From NCBI GenBank assembly GCA_963817635.1, contig CAWFPR010000006.1:62001-126000 (forward strand): 64,000 nt of DNA. Reading direction: 5' to 3'. Made by a program: the position numbers and the translations under genes. Source of the stretch: CAWFPR01 sp963817635. Its GTDB lineage: Bacteria; Acidobacteriota; Vicinamibacteria; Vicinamibacterales; 2-12-FULL-66-21. The notes under the pieces are model-generated. The model did no database searches. It saw nothing but the letters and a program-made list of their open reading frames with translations, and was not told where the DNA came from. Each line of letters opens with the position of its first letter. Within the stretch, counting starts at the first letter, position 1. Below are positions 16,429-25,822 of the stretch, piece by piece.

Positions 16429-18360
16429 ATGGCCGCTCTGCCGGATCCGCGCGTGGACGAACTGCGCCGGCAATTGCGCGCGCTCGGCTATCTCGACGCC
16501 GGCGTCGATCGGTTCGTCCTCGGCCCGGCGCGCGACACCCGTCGTCCCACAGCCATTGCGCTGCTCGCCAGCCTGCGGACCGGGCTCATTGCCGCCGTCC
16601 TGCTCGGACCCGCCGCCGCGATCGGCCTCACGGGCCGGCTGCCCGGGCTCGTCACCGGACCGCGCGACGCGGCAGTCATCGCGGTGTACCTCGCGGCCCT
16701 GTTCGGCGCCGGAATCGCGGCGCTGGCGTTCGTCACCAGCCTCGTCTTCGCCGCGCTCGCGGGCGCCCGCGTGGCCCGCGCGCGGCGGCTGTCGCGCACC
16801 GCAGGTGCGGTCGTGACGATCGGCTGCCTCGCCTATCTGACGTTGTGGTGGCACACGGCCAACGCCGGCTTCGGCTGGGCGGCGCCTGTCTGGACGGTGT
16901 TTGCGCTGGTCGTGGCAGTCGTCATCAGCCTGCTCGTCGGCCATGCGGTGTTCGTGACGACGTTCGCCGTCATGGTGGCGGGCAAGGGGGATGGCTCGCG
17001 CCGACCTGGCGCCTTCCCGGAGCCTGTCGTGGCGGACGACCGTCGGCATGGCCGGTACTCGCGTTCGCGGGCGCCGCGGTGCTGCTGGTCAGCACCGGGG
17101 CGGCGCACTCCGCCGATGCGGCTCCGGCTCCCGCGCTCACGGTCGTGTCCGGCGGGCTGGGGGCGCGCGTCATCGCCATCGACGGGTTCGACCCCGGCGT
17201 GTTCGCGCAGCTGACGGCGGCGGGCCGCCTGCCGGCGCTGTCCGCGGCGTTCGACGTCGCCCGGGCGCAACTCGCGATCGACAGCACCCGCGATCCCGCA
17301 CGCGCCTGGACGACCATCGCGACGGGCCAGCCGGCGGCGGTGCACGGTGTCAGCGGGCTCGAGACGACGAGGGTGGCCGGCCTCCAGGGCACGCTCGCCT
17401 CCGCCCCGGCTTCGCCGCTCATGCGAGCCGTCCGAACCGCCACCGATCTCATCCGGCTCACGCGTCCCGCGATTGCCAGCGGCACCGAACGCCGTCAGAA
17501 AACGATGTGGGAAGTGGCCGCCGATGCCGGACTGCGGACCGCGGTCGTGAACTGGTGGGCGACCTGGCCGGCGCCGGCCGATACGGCGGGCGATCGCGGA
17601 ATCGTGCTCAGCGACCGGGCCACGCTTCGACTCGAGCGTGGCGGTCCGCTCGACGCGGAGATTTCTCCATCGGCCCTGTACGAACCGCTTCGTCACGAAT
17701 GGCCGGGGCTGCGTGCCGGCGCAGCCGCTCGCGTCCAAGGAGGCGCTGGGCTCCGCCGTCGCGGATCCGGCTGTAGCGAACATCCTCCGGCGATCCGCCG
17801 AAATCGACGCGAGCCAGCTCGCCCTGGCGGACCGCGTCGCCACGCCGGCGACCGACCTGGTCGCCGTGTATCTGCCGGGACTCGACATCGCGCAGCACGC
17901 GCTGCTCGCCGCGGGCGACGGCGCGCTCGGCGCGTCGGCAGCCGGGGCACGCGTCGAGGCGCTGAAGGCCTACTATGAGTTCCTCGATCGCATCCTCGGG
18001 GCTCAGCTCGCCGGCGGCAGCGGGCAGCTCGTGGTGATCGTCACCGAGCCCGGGCGCGTCGCGTCGGCCAGCGGAGGACTGCTGGCCATGTCCGGACCAC
18101 ATGTCCGGAAGGGCGCGTCAGTCGATGCGACGAGCGTGGACGTGATGCCGACCGTGCTCTACGCCCTCGGCCTGCCGATCAGCCGTCAACTCGCGGGGAA
18201 GCCCCTGACGATGCTGCTCGACGATTCGTTCGTGGCGAAGTACCCGGTGCGGACGGTGTCGACGTACGGATCGCCGGCCGCTGAGCTCGCCGGGCGCAAG
18301 GGGCAGCCGCTCGACCAGGAGATGATCGACCGGCTGCGCAGTCTCGGGTATGTGAGATAG
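16429..18360 (+). CDS. Membrane alkaline-phosphatase-superfamily phosphodiesterase, three frameshifts
   Basis: The N-terminal part (from ATG 16429) has several transmembrane helices (IALLASLRTGLIAAVLLGPAAA, VIAVYLAALFGAGIAAL, VWTVFALVVAVVISLLVG). One-base shifts near 16986 (G-run), 17060 and 17705 link it to VIAIDGFDPGVFAQLTAAGRLPAL, the type I phosphodiesterase/nucleotide pyrophosphatase start with the metal Asp, then LVAVYLPGLDIAQHALL, SGPHVRKGASVDATSVDVMPTVLYALG and a C-terminus ending RLRSLGYVR. About 642 residues when repaired. It probably cleaves phosphoesters or phosphonates outside the inner membrane. A CAGAAT hexamer at 16417-16422 suggests a near-leaderless promoter. Confidence 0.7.
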
Positions 18361-18379
18361 GCCGCGGGCCCGCGTCGGC

Positions 18380-18922
18380 TCAGCGAAGCAGGCGCCAGAG
18401 CCCCGGCATGACGGCTGCGGCAAGGAAGACCTTGAACACGTCGGCGGGCAGGAACGGGTACAACCCGGTGCGCAACGCGGTGTCGAAGCCCACGGCCGGC
18501 GCGGCGAACAGCGCGAGCCACGTCACGCCGCAGGTGAAGACCACCACGAGCCCGGCGCCCATCGCGAGGACGGACGTCAGGTAGCGGCGATCGAATCCGC
18601 GTTCGGCCAGATAGCCGGCGACGAAGGCGGCGAGTGGATAGCTCAGAAGATATCCGCCGGTCGGCCCGAGCAGCCGCAGGGCGCCCTGCGGCAGGAGGGG
18701 CGAAGCCGCGAAGACCGGCAGTCCCGCGAGGCCAGCGAGCAGGTACACGACCTGGCTGGCCATACCGAGCCGTGACCCGAGCACCGCCCCCCCGAGCAGC
18801 ACCACCATCGGCTGCAGGGTGAACGGCACCAGTGTGAACGGCAGCGGAATGCTGATCTGCGCGGCCGCCGCGGTCAGCACGGCCAGCAGCACGACTGCGG
18901 CCGCCTGGATTGCCCGGCTCAT
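18380..18922 (-). CDS. bioY: BioY biotin transporter substrate-binding component
   Basis: A 180-residue ECF-type S-component with six hydrophobic helices. Family motifs: AQISIPLPFTLVPFTLQPMVVLLGGAVLG, LLAGLAGLPVFA, GPTGGYLLSYPLAAFVAGYLAERG and GLYPFLPADVFK. It captures biotin in the membrane, working alone or with an EcfAT module not present here. The ATG at 18922 follows GAGCGGG; an in-frame ATG at 18991 would add 23 residues. It is divergent from thiD, and both serve cofactor supply. AccD, near the window end, belongs to a biotin-dependent complex. Confidence 0.88.
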   Translation of the reverse strand: MSRAIQAAAVVLLAVLTAAAAQISIPLPFTLVPFTLQPMVVLLGGAVLGSRLGMASQVVYLLAGLAGLPVFAASPLLPQGALRLLGPTGGYLLSYPLAAFVAGYLAERGFDRRYLTSVLAMGAGLVVVFTCGVTWLALFAAPAVGFDTALRTGLYPFLPADVFKVFLAAAVMPGLWRLLR

Positions 18923-19011
18923 GTCCCGCTCGGTCGTGACAGCGGTGAAAAAAGTGCCGGTGGGTCCGATGCGGTCAAGACGAACGGTCATAATGCAGGG
19001 AATTCTACTGT

Positions 19012-19800
19012 ATGCGCACAGCACTGACAATTGCGGGCAGCGATTCGGGCGGCGGCGCCGGTATCCAGGCCGATCTCAAGACGTTCGCGGCGCACGGCGT
19101 GTACGGCACGAGCGCGATCACGGCGGTGACGGCACAGAACACGCTGGGAGTCACCGCCTGGCAGGCGCTTCCGGCGGATCTCGTGACCGCGCAAATCGAG
19201 GCGATTGCCGGCGACATCGGAGCGCACGCGGTCAAGATCGGCATGCTCGCGAACGCGGCCATTGTCGAGGCTGTGGCGGCCGCGATTGACAGTCTCGAGC
19301 TGCCGCTCGTCGTCGTCGACCCGGTCATGATCGCCAAGGGCGGCGACCGTCTGCTCGAGGAGGATGCCGTCGCGGCCCTGATCACCGAGCTCCTGCCGCG
19401 CGCCCACATCGTGACGCCGAATGTACCCGAGGCGGAGGTGCTGGCCGGGATGACGATCGCGTCGATCGACGACATGCGCGAAGCCGGCCGGCGGATTCTC
19501 GCCCTCGGCTGCCGGGTCGTTCTCGTGAAGGGCGGGCACATGGACGGTCCGGAATCGGTCGATGTGGCGTGTACCGCCGCCGAGATCTACGAGCTTCGCG
19601 GCCCCAGGATCGCCAGCCGGAGCACTCACGGAACCGGCTGCACGCTGTCATCCGCCATTGCCGCCAATCTGGCACGCGGCCTGTCGGATCGCGAATCGCT
19701 CGCGCGGGCGCGCGAATACCTCGAGGGCGCGATTCGCCACGCGCCGATCCTCGGCCACGGCCACGGCCCGCTGAACCACTTCTGGCGCGCGGTATACTGA
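19012..19800 (+). CDS. thiD: Hydroxymethylpyrimidine/phosphomethylpyrimidine kinase
   Basis: A 262-residue ribokinase-fold enzyme that phosphorylates HMP and HMP-P for thiamine diphosphate synthesis. Motifs: ALTIAGSDSGGGAGIQADLKTF at the start, TAVTAQNTLGV, KIGMLANAAIVEA, VVDPVMIAKGG, and the C-terminal anion hole STHGTGCTLSSAIAANLA. Length and motif order match ThiD. No other thiamine gene and no TPP riboswitch are apparent in the short divergent region to bioY. moaE follows five bases after its stop, so co-transcription is likely despite unrelated functions. Confidence 0.93.
   Translation: MRTALTIAGSDSGGGAGIQADLKTFAAHGVYGTSAITAVTAQNTLGVTAWQALPADLVTAQIEAIAGDIGAHAVKIGMLANAAIVEAVAAAIDSLELPLVVVDPVMIAKGGDRLLEEDAVAALITELLPRAHIVTPNVPEAEVLAGMTIASIDDMREAGRRILALGCRVVLVKGGHMDGPESVDVACTAAEIYELRGPRIASRSTHGTGCTLSSAIAANLARGLSDRESLARAREYLEGAIRHAPILGHGHGPLNHFWRAVY
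19793..19798 (+). promoter_or_regulatory. Possible internal -10 box for moaE
   Basis: TATACT overlaps the last thiD codons and ends six bases before the moaE ATG at 19805. It may give a separate leaderless transcript for moaE-moaD, but the hexamer is also simply the codons GTA TAC TGA, so this is weak. Confidence 0.3.
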
Positions 19801-19804
19801 ACGG

Positions 19805-20284
19805 ATGGCTCGCGACGGCCGCTTCCGCGTATCCGCCGCGCCGCTCGACGCAGGGGCGGTGGCGGCCTGCGTGTCCGGCGCCGGCTGCGGCGCGGTGGCC
19901 TCCTTCGTTGGCCTCGTCCGGGACTGGAACGCGGGCCATCGCGTGCTCTGGCTCGACTACGAAGCGTTCGAACCGCTGGCCGTCCGCGCCTTCGAGCGAA
20001 TCGACCGCGAGGCCTGCGAGCGATGGCCGGCGGTCAGGCTGGCGATCCATCACCGGACGGGGCGGCTCGAACTCGGCGAGGCGAGCGTCGTGATTGCGGC
20101 GGGTTCCCCCCACCGGGCCGAAGCTTTCGCAGCATGCCGCTATGCCATCGAGCGAATCAAACAGATCGCGCCCATCTGGAAGCACGAGCACTTCGAGGGG
20201 GGCACGACCTGGATCGAGGGAGCGACGGCCGACCCCGATGATGCGCAGGCGCGCGCGGCGGCCTTCGAGCGCGCATGCACGTGA
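19805..20284 (+). CDS. moaE: Molybdopterin synthase catalytic subunit
   Basis: A 159-residue MoaE. With MoaD it transfers sulfur to precursor Z to form molybdopterin. Recognisable segments: GAVASFVGLVRDWNAG, LDYEAFEPLAVRAFERI, AIHHRTGRLELGEASVVIAAGSPHRAEAFAACRYAIERIKQ and PIWKHEHFEGGTTWIEG with the active-site lysines. It overlaps moaD by ten bases. In this organism the order is moaE then moaD, and no moaA/B/C is nearby. Confidence 0.92.
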   Translation: MARDGRFRVSAAPLDAGAVAACVSGAGCGAVASFVGLVRDWNAGHRVLWLDYEAFEPLAVRAFERIDREACERWPAVRLAIHHRTGRLELGEASVVIAAGSPHRAEAFAACRYAIERIKQIAPIWKHEHFEGGTTWIEGATADPDDAQARAAAFERACT

Positions 20285-20520
20285 CCGTGCGCCTGTTCGC
20301 GCGCCTGCGCGAAATAGCTGGCGTGTCGGAACTCGATCGACAGGTCCCGGAAGGCGCGACCGCCCGGGTCGTGTGGGACGCGCTCGTCCAGGAGTTCCCG
20401 GAGTTTGGCGTCTACTCGACCTCGACGTCCGTCGCCGTCAACGAGGAGTACGCCCGCATGGCCACCGCGGTGAAACGTGGCGACGAAGTGGCGTTTCTCC
20501 CGCCAGTCTCCGGCGGCTGA
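20275..20520 (+). CDS. moaD: Molybdopterin synthase sulfur carrier subunit
   Basis: An 81-residue ubiquitin-fold protein ending in the essential diglycine (PPVSGG), whose C-terminus is thiocarboxylated and gives sulfur to precursor Z. MHVTVRLFARLREIAGVSEL is the typical first strand and helix, and VAVNEEYARMATAVKRGDEVAFLPPVSGG the typical end. The start lies inside the last moaE codons, so translation is coupled. It was found at the expected length for MoaD. Confidence 0.92.
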   Translation: MHVTVRLFARLREIAGVSELDRQVPEGATARVVWDALVQEFPEFGVYSTSTSVAVNEEYARMATAVKRGDEVAFLPPVSGG

Positions 20521-20539
20521 CGCCAATGGCCGGCGGCTG

Positions 20540-20574
20540 ACGACGAGCGACTGGCGACTGGAGACGAGCGACTG
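20540..20574. repeat. Short heptamer array before prfA
   Basis: Five consecutive 7-base units: acgacga, gcgactg, gcgactg, gagacga, gcgactg. It fills most of the moaD-prfA gap. Same period as the arrays at 23705, 40372, 43844, 54929 and 62393, with a different unit. Confidence 0.65.
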
Positions 20575-20579
20575 GAACC

Positions 20580-21659
20580 ATGTTCGACAAACTGACCGCG
20601 ATCGACGCGAAATACCAGCAGACGATGACCGAGATGGCCGATCCGGCCGTCCAGGCCGACACGACGAAGTTCCGCGCGCTCTCGAAGGCCCTCTCCGAGA
20701 TGCAGCCGATCGTGGACGCGTTCCGCGAGTACAAGACGGTCGTCGCCGACCTGGCGGCCGCCGAAGAGCTGCTGAAGGACCCCGACATGCGCGAGCTGGC
20801 GGAAGACGAGGTGGCCGCACTCGCCGCGCGTCGTGACGCGCTGATGGCGCAGATCAAGATCCTGCTGGTGCCCAGGGACCCCAACGACGAGAAGAACGTC
20901 ATCCTGGAAATCCGCGCCGGCGCCGGCGGCGACGAAGCGGCGCTCTTCGCGTCCGATCTCTTCCGGATGTACACGCGATACGCCGAGCGCCAGGGCTGGA
21001 AGGTCGAGGTCCTCAACATGAGCGACAGCGGCGCCGGCGGCCTGAAGGAAGTCACGGCTGTCATCGAAGGGCGCGGCGTCTACAGCCGGCTCAAGTACGA
21101 GAGCGGCGTCCACCGCGTCCAGCGCGTGCCCGCCACCGAGGCGAGCGGCCGCATCCACACGTCCACCGCGACGGTGGCGGTGCTGCCGGAAGCCGAAGAA
21201 GTCGACGTCAAGATCGACGCGAAGGACCTGCGCATCGACACCTTCTGTTCGAGCGGCCCTGGCGGCCAGAGCGTCAACACCACCTACTCGGCCGTCCGCA
21301 TCACCCACATCCCCACCGGCGTGGTGGTGTCCCAGCAGGACGAGAAGTCGCAGGTGAAGAACCGCGCCAAGGCCATGAAGGTGCTGCGTTCGCGCCTCTA
21401 CGACATGGAAATGCAGAAGCAGCAGGACGCCATCGCGAAGGATCGGCGGACCCAGGTGGGCACCGGCGACCGGTCCGAGAAGATCCGGACCTACAACTTC
21501 CGCGAGAATCGCATCACCGATCACCGGATCGGCTTCACGATGCACCAGCTGACGCTGGCGCTCGACGGCGACCTCGGGGAGCTCATCGACGCGGCCGTCA
21601 CGCATTTCACGGCCGCGAAGCTGAAGGACGCAACCAGCGCGGGCGACACCGCCGCCTGA
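20580..21659 (+). CDS. prfA: Peptide chain release factor 1
   Basis: A 359-residue class I release factor that ends translation at UAA and UAG. The peptidyl-tRNA hydrolysis motif is SSGPGGQSVNTTYSAVR, and the stop-recognition tripeptide is PAT (QRVPATEASGRIHTST), the RF1 type as opposed to the SPF of RF2. It therefore does not read UGA, the codon that the selC tRNA at 564 can decode. The stop and the prmC start overlap as TGATG; PrmC methylates the GGQ glutamine of this protein, a classic gene pair. Confidence 0.96.
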   Translation: MFDKLTAIDAKYQQTMTEMADPAVQADTTKFRALSKALSEMQPIVDAFREYKTVVADLAAAEELLKDPDMRELAEDEVAALAARRDALMAQIKILLVPRDPNDEKNVILEIRAGAGGDEAALFASDLFRMYTRYAERQGWKVEVLNMSDSGAGGLKEVTAVIEGRGVYSRLKYESGVHRVQRVPATEASGRIHTSTATVAVLPEAEEVDVKIDAKDLRIDTFCSSGPGGQSVNTTYSAVRITHIPTGVVVSQQDEKSQVKNRAKAMKVLRSRLYDMEMQKQQDAIAKDRRTQVGTGDRSEKIRTYNFRENRITDHRIGFTMHQLTLALDGDLGELIDAAVTHFTAAKLKDATSAGDTAA

Positions 21660-22510
21660 TGGACCATCTCCACGAACGGCTCGCACAGGCGAGGCGAATG
21701 CTCGTGGACGCCGGCGTCGATCCCGGCGAAGCCGCCATCGATGCCGAAGTGCTGGCCCGCCACGTGCTCGGATGGGACCGCGCCGGGCTGCTGATTCATT
21801 TTCGGGAACCCGCGCCTCCCGGCCTCGATCCCTTCTTTCCACAACTCGTCGCGCGCCGGATTGCCCGCGAGCCGGTCGCCTACATCGTCGGGCAGCGGGA
21901 GTTCTGGGGGCGCGCCTTCGAGGTCACGCCGGCGGTGCTCGTGCCCCGCCCGGAAACCGAGATCATCGTCGAGGAAGTGCTGGACGAAGCGCGCTCGGGT
22001 GCAGGCGTCGGCTCGATTGTCGACGTCGGCACCGGAAGCGGCTGCCTGGCGGTGACGCTTGCGCTGGAGTGCCCGGACAGCCGTGTCTGGGCGACCGACG
22101 TTTCGCTCGACGCGCTCGCGGTGGCGAAGCGGAACGCCAGACGGCACGGCGTCGAGGAGCGCGTCGCGTTCGTCAGGTGCGATGTGCTCGAGGGGATCGA
22201 CGCGCGCGCCGACGTCATCGTCTCGAACCCTCCGTACATACCGTCCGGCGACGCGAGCCGGCTCCAGCCGGAGGTCGTGCAGTACGAGCCGCCGGCAGCG
22301 CTCTTTGCCGGCGCGGACGGCCTCGCCGTGATTCGCCGCCTGCTGGCGGCGGCAGCCGGCCGGCTTGCGCCTGACGGCCGGCTCGTTGTTGAATTCGGGT
22401 TCGAGCAGGAAGCGGACGTCCGCGAACTGGCGCGGGCGGCAGGGTGGCGCGTCGCCCGGATCCGCCCTGACCTGCAGGGCATCCCGCGGACAGCGGTGCT
22501 CAGGAGGTAG
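21659..22510 (+). CDS. prmC: Release-factor glutamine methyltransferase
   Basis: A 283-residue N5-glutamine methyltransferase acting on the GGQ glutamine of RF1 and RF2. N-terminal helical domain, then YIVGQREFWGRAFEVTPAVLVPRPETE, SAM motif IVDVGTGSGCLAVTLALE and the catalytic VSNPPYIPSGD (NPPY holds the glutamine amide). EYEPPAALFAGADGL-type segment follows. It is translationally coupled to prfA through a TGATG overlap. Confidence 0.95.
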   Translation: MDHLHERLAQARRMLVDAGVDPGEAAIDAEVLARHVLGWDRAGLLIHFREPAPPGLDPFFPQLVARRIAREPVAYIVGQREFWGRAFEVTPAVLVPRPETEIIVEEVLDEARSGAGVGSIVDVGTGSGCLAVTLALECPDSRVWATDVSLDALAVAKRNARRHGVEERVAFVRCDVLEGIDARADVIVSNPPYIPSGDASRLQPEVVQYEPPAALFAGADGLAVIRRLLAAAAGRLAPDGRLVVEFGFEQEADVRELARAAGWRVARIRPDLQGIPRTAVLRR

Positions 22511-22512
22511 TC

Positions 22513-22857
22513 GTGGCAGAGTGCCTGTTTTGCCGGATTGTCGCGGGCGAGATTCCCGCCGCTGTCGTCTACGCGGACGAGCACCTTGTCGCCTTCAAGG
22601 ACCTCAACCCGCAGGCGCCGATGCACGTGCTGGTCGTTCCGCGGCGGCATGTGCCCACCCTCAACGACCTCACTCCGGCCGACGACGGGCTCGTCGGGGA
22701 AATGGTGAGGCGCGCAGCCGCGCTCGCGGCGGAACACGGGTTTGCGGAGGGAGGCTACCGGACGGTCTTCAACTGCAACGCCGATGCGGGACAGACCGTT
22801 TTTCACATCCACCTCCACGTCATTGGCGGCCGCCGTTTCGGCTGGCCTCCGGGGTAG
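22513..22857 (+). CDS. HIT-family nucleotide-binding hydrolase (HinT-like)
   Basis: A 114-residue histidine-triad protein, GTG start two bases after the prmC stop. CLFCRIVAGEIPAAVVYADEHLVAFKDLNPQAPMHVLVVP is the HIT N-terminal half, and TVFHIHLHVIGGRRFGWPPG carries the HxHxHxx active site. HinT enzymes hydrolyse AMP-lysine-type phosphoramidates, such as aminoacyl-adenylate adducts. The two N-terminal cysteines may bind zinc, as in many bacterial members. Confidence 0.9.
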   Translation: MAECLFCRIVAGEIPAAVVYADEHLVAFKDLNPQAPMHVLVVPRRHVPTLNDLTPADDGLVGEMVRRAAALAAEHGFAEGGYRTVFNCNADAGQTVFHIHLHVIGGRRFGWPPG

Positions 22858-22894
22858 GGGGCTCGGGACTTCAGGCTTGGGGCTTGAGGGAGGC

Positions 22895-23713
22895 ATGCAG
22901 ATTCGTCCGCTCGACACGCTCGAGGACTGCCGCAAGGTGGTCGCGCTCGAGAAACTCATCTGGGGCTACACGGACGCCGAGGACGTGGTTCCGTCGCCCA
23001 TCCTCATCGTCTCGGTCAAGCGCGGTGGCATCCTCCTCGGGGGTTTCGACGACGCCGGCGAGATGAAGGGGTTCGTGTATTCGATCCCGGGCGTGAAGGA
23101 CGGCCGGCTGACGCAGTGGTCTCACATGCTCGGCGTCACCTCGGATGCGCGCGACGGCGGGCTCGGCGCGCGGCTCAAGCTGGCCCAGCGCGAGGCCGCA
23201 CTGGCCAGGGGGATCGACCTGGTCGAGTGGACCTACGACCCGCTCCAGGCGATGAATGCGCACTTCAACTTCGCCAAGCTCGGCGTGGTGGTCGGGGAAT
23301 ACGAGGAGAACATCTACGGCGAGTCCAGCAGCCCGCTCCATCGCGGCACACCGACCGATCGCTTCGTCGCCGAGTGGCACCTGTCGCGGCCGCAGGTCGT
23401 CCAACGGACAGCCGCGGCCGGCGCACGCGTGCGCGAGGAATCGGTAGGGGCGGCGCCCGTCCTGAACCCGTCACGCGACTCGGGCGAGTGGCTCGAGCCG
23501 GGCGCTCTCGTGCTCGATTCGAGCGAACGGCGCGTGCTCGTCGAGATTCCGATGGGCTTCAGCGACATCCAGACCCGCGCCCCTGAACTGGCCCTGGCCT
23601 GGCGGCTCGCGACACGCGAGATCTTCCAGACGTATCTGCGCAGAGGCTACCGCGTCGTCGATTTCTTCCTGTCCCGGCCGACCCGCCGTGGCCACTACGT
23701 CATCGAGGCTTGA
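22895..23713 (+). CDS. GNAT-superfamily acetyltransferase-like protein
   Basis: A 272-residue protein beginning MQIRPLDTLEDCRKVVALEKLIWG with GAGGGAGG just upstream. The middle (GFVYSIPGV, SHMLGVTSDARDGGLGARLKLAQREAALARGI, WTYDPLQAMNAHFNFAKLGV) resembles the COG3375-type predicted acetyltransferases. The acetyl-CoA loop is replaced by GGLGARL. The substrate is unknown. The last two sense codons and stop (GAG GCT TGA) are formed by the first units of the heptamer array that follows, so the array has grown right up to, or into, the 3' end of the gene. Confidence 0.65.
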   Translation: MQIRPLDTLEDCRKVVALEKLIWGYTDAEDVVPSPILIVSVKRGGILLGGFDDAGEMKGFVYSIPGVKDGRLTQWSHMLGVTSDARDGGLGARLKLAQREAALARGIDLVEWTYDPLQAMNAHFNFAKLGVVVGEYEENIYGESSSPLHRGTPTDRFVAEWHLSRPQVVQRTAAAGARVREESVGAAPVLNPSRDSGEWLEPGALVLDSSERRVLVEIPMGFSDIQTRAPELALAWRLATREIFQTYLRRGYRVVDFFLSRPTRRGHYVIEA

Positions 23714-23839
23714 GGCTTCAGGCTTCAGGCTTGAGGCTTCAGGCTCGAGGCTTCAGGCTCGAGGCTTGAGGCTTCAGGCTCGAGGCTTCAGCCTTCAGGC
23801 CCAACAGGCCCCAGGACTCGAGCCTGAAGCCCCAAGCCC
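23705..23839. repeat. Heptamer array with inverted right arm between convergent genes
   Basis: Fourteen uninterrupted 7-base units of the form (g/c)aggct(t/c) run from 23705 to 23802. After a short spacer, 23816-23840 holds the same unit in reverse orientation (ctcgagcctgaagcccc), so the transcript could fold back on itself. It lies between a plus-strand and a minus-strand gene and could act as a two-way transcription barrier. Confidence 0.85.
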
Positions 23840-24541
23840 CTAGAGCAGCGCCGGCAGTTCGCGGAGGGACTGGATGACCGGCACATCAGGCGGGCAGGCA
23901 GGGGGGCGTCCGGACCGGGACAGCAGGACGCCGCGCATCCCGAGCACACGGGCGCCCTCGATATCGTGCGCCAGGCTGTCGCCAACCATCACCGCCTCGG
24001 CCGGCGAGACGTCGGCTTCCCGCAGCGCGGCTTCGAAGATGCTGGGGTGTGGCTTCATGTACCCGTGGTCGGACGACGAGAGCGTGACGGCGAACAAGCC
24101 GTCGAGATCGAAGTGCTTCTGAAACGACGTCAGGCAGCGCTGGGTGTTCGAGATGAGGCCGATCTTCATCCCGGCGCGGTGCAGCGCGCGCAGCACGTCG
24201 GGCACGTCTTCGTACATTTGGAAGTGCTGACACGCTGCCCACTCGTTGTAGATTTCGCGCGCGGCGTCGTCCATCCGCGGGCCCGATCCGCCCATCTCCT
24301 CGATGATGCGGCGGGTGTAGAGAATGAAAATCTGCGGGTCGTAGATGCCGCCGTTCGCGTCCAGCATCGACGAGGCGGCCGCCACGGCCCGACCGAACGC
24401 GGCCGGATCCACGGCGATGCCATAGCGCGCGCAGAAATCGCGGTATCCGTTCCCCTGGAACGTGGGCCCCGGATAGATGAGCGTGAAGTCCACGTCGAAG
24501 AACACGGCCCGGGTGGCCCGGCGCACGACGCCTGACGTCAC
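23840..24541 (-). CDS. HAD-superfamily hydrolase
   Basis: A 233-residue phosphatase-type HAD protein. Motif I: VFFDVDFTLIYPG; motif II: IGLISNTQ; motif III/IV: KPHPSIFEAALREADVSPAEAVMVGDSLAHDIEGA. The cap is alpha-helical. The GTG start at 24541 overlaps the stop of the upstream peptidase gene (GTGA), so it is probably co-expressed with the M16 pair. The substrate is not predictable; a small phosphometabolite is likely. Confidence 0.8.
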   Translation of the reverse strand: MTSGVVRRATRAVFFDVDFTLIYPGPTFQGNGYRDFCARYGIAVDPAAFGRAVAAASSMLDANGGIYDPQIFILYTRRIIEEMGGSGPRMDDAAREIYNEWAACQHFQMYEDVPDVLRALHRAGMKIGLISNTQRCLTSFQKHFDLDGLFAVTLSSSDHGYMKPHPSIFEAALREADVSPAEAVMVGDSLAHDIEGARVLGMRGVLLSRSGRPPACPPDVPVIQSLRELPALL

Positions 24542-25822
24542 GAGGCCGCCTCGGCGTCGGCCGGCCCGGCGACGGCGACGGCCGCGCGCTCCGGGACGAG
24601 CACCTCGGCCGCGGCGGAGCGCACCTCGTCGATCGTCACGGACTGGAGGAGTGCGGGCAGGCGCTGGTCGTAGTCGAGGCCGAGCCCGAATTGTTCGGAG
24701 GCCTGCAGGAACGCCGCGATGCTCTCGTTGGTTTCGAACAGGCGGGGTATCGACCCGATCAAATACAAGCGGGACTCTTCCATCTCGACGGATGTCGGCC
24801 CTTCGGCTCCGAGCTGGCGCACTTCGTGATCGATCGCGCGAATCGCGCGATCGACGTTGCGCGGATCGACGCCTGCGCGCACGAGCAGCGGTCCCGGCCC
24901 GACTGACGGATCGAACGCACTGAACGCGTAGTACGCCATGCCCTGGCGCTCGCGGATGTTGTCGGCGAGACGCCCGCCGAGCCCGGACTGTCCGAGGATG
25001 TTGTTCATCATCCAGTACCGCGTAGTACCGGGGGTCCAGCCGGCTGATGGTCGTGAAACCGTAAGAGATGTCCGACTGCGACTTGCCGGGCATGTCGATG
25101 AAGACCTCGCGGCGGGACGGCGCAGGGAAAGGGGCCGGCACCACGATTGATCCCGCCGGGGCGCCGGTCCAGCCGTCGAGCTCAGCCTGCGCATGTTCGA
25201 GGACCGTCGCGACGGAAACACCGCCGACGACCGCCAGGGACAGGATCGACGGACGCACATGGCGCAAGTGGAAGGCCACCAGTTGATCGCGCTCGATCCG
25301 CTCGATGGTCTCGACAGTGCCCTTTGCGGGACGCCCGTACGGATGATCCGCACCGTAGAGCAGGGTGGACAACGCCACCGTGGCGCGGACCGCAGGATTG
25401 TCTTCGTCCTGGCGCAGACGCGTGATGGTCTCTGCGCGCCGTTTGCTGAACTCCCCTGCCGGAAACGCCGGGCGCCTGAGGACGTCGGCGACAATGCCCA
25501 GCACCTCGGCGAAATCCTCGGCCAGGCAGGTACACGACACGGTCATCGTGTGGCGAGTGGTCGCCACCTTCAGGGCAACGCCCCGCTCGTCGAGCGCCTC
25601 GGCGAGATCCTGGGCCGAGCGCCGCTCGGTGCCGCGATCGATGACGCGCGCGGTCATGTAGGCAAGGCCTGGAAGGCCGGGCGGGTCGTACATGCTGCCC
25701 GCGCGGATCATCGCACTGATGGTGACGGCAGGCGCCGATGCGTTCGCCTGCACCAGCAGGACCGCGCCATTGTCGAGCACGGCCCGTACGGGCGACAGGC
25801 CGCGCGTCAGTGTGGCGGTCAC
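24538..25822 (-). CDS. M16 peptidase-like subunit without zinc motif, one frameshift
   Basis: About 427 residues once one extra base near 25025 is allowed for. The N-terminal half reads VRAVLDNGAVLLVQANASAPAVTISAMIRAGSM and then LPGLAYMTARVIDRG where active M16 enzymes carry HFLEHMLF; the HxxEH zinc motif is missing. The second half has GQSGLGGRLADNIRERQGMAYYAFS, the substrate-clamp region conserved in the inactive subunits (RxGxxY-like). This is the usual partner of an active M16 subunit, here the next gene upstream, with which it overlaps by four bases. Confidence 0.8.

Noticed and set aside
23705..23839. Heptamer array as a CRISPR
   Set aside because: Units are 7 bases, contiguous and without unique spacers; no cas gene is present in the window. 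The same applies to the other arrays.
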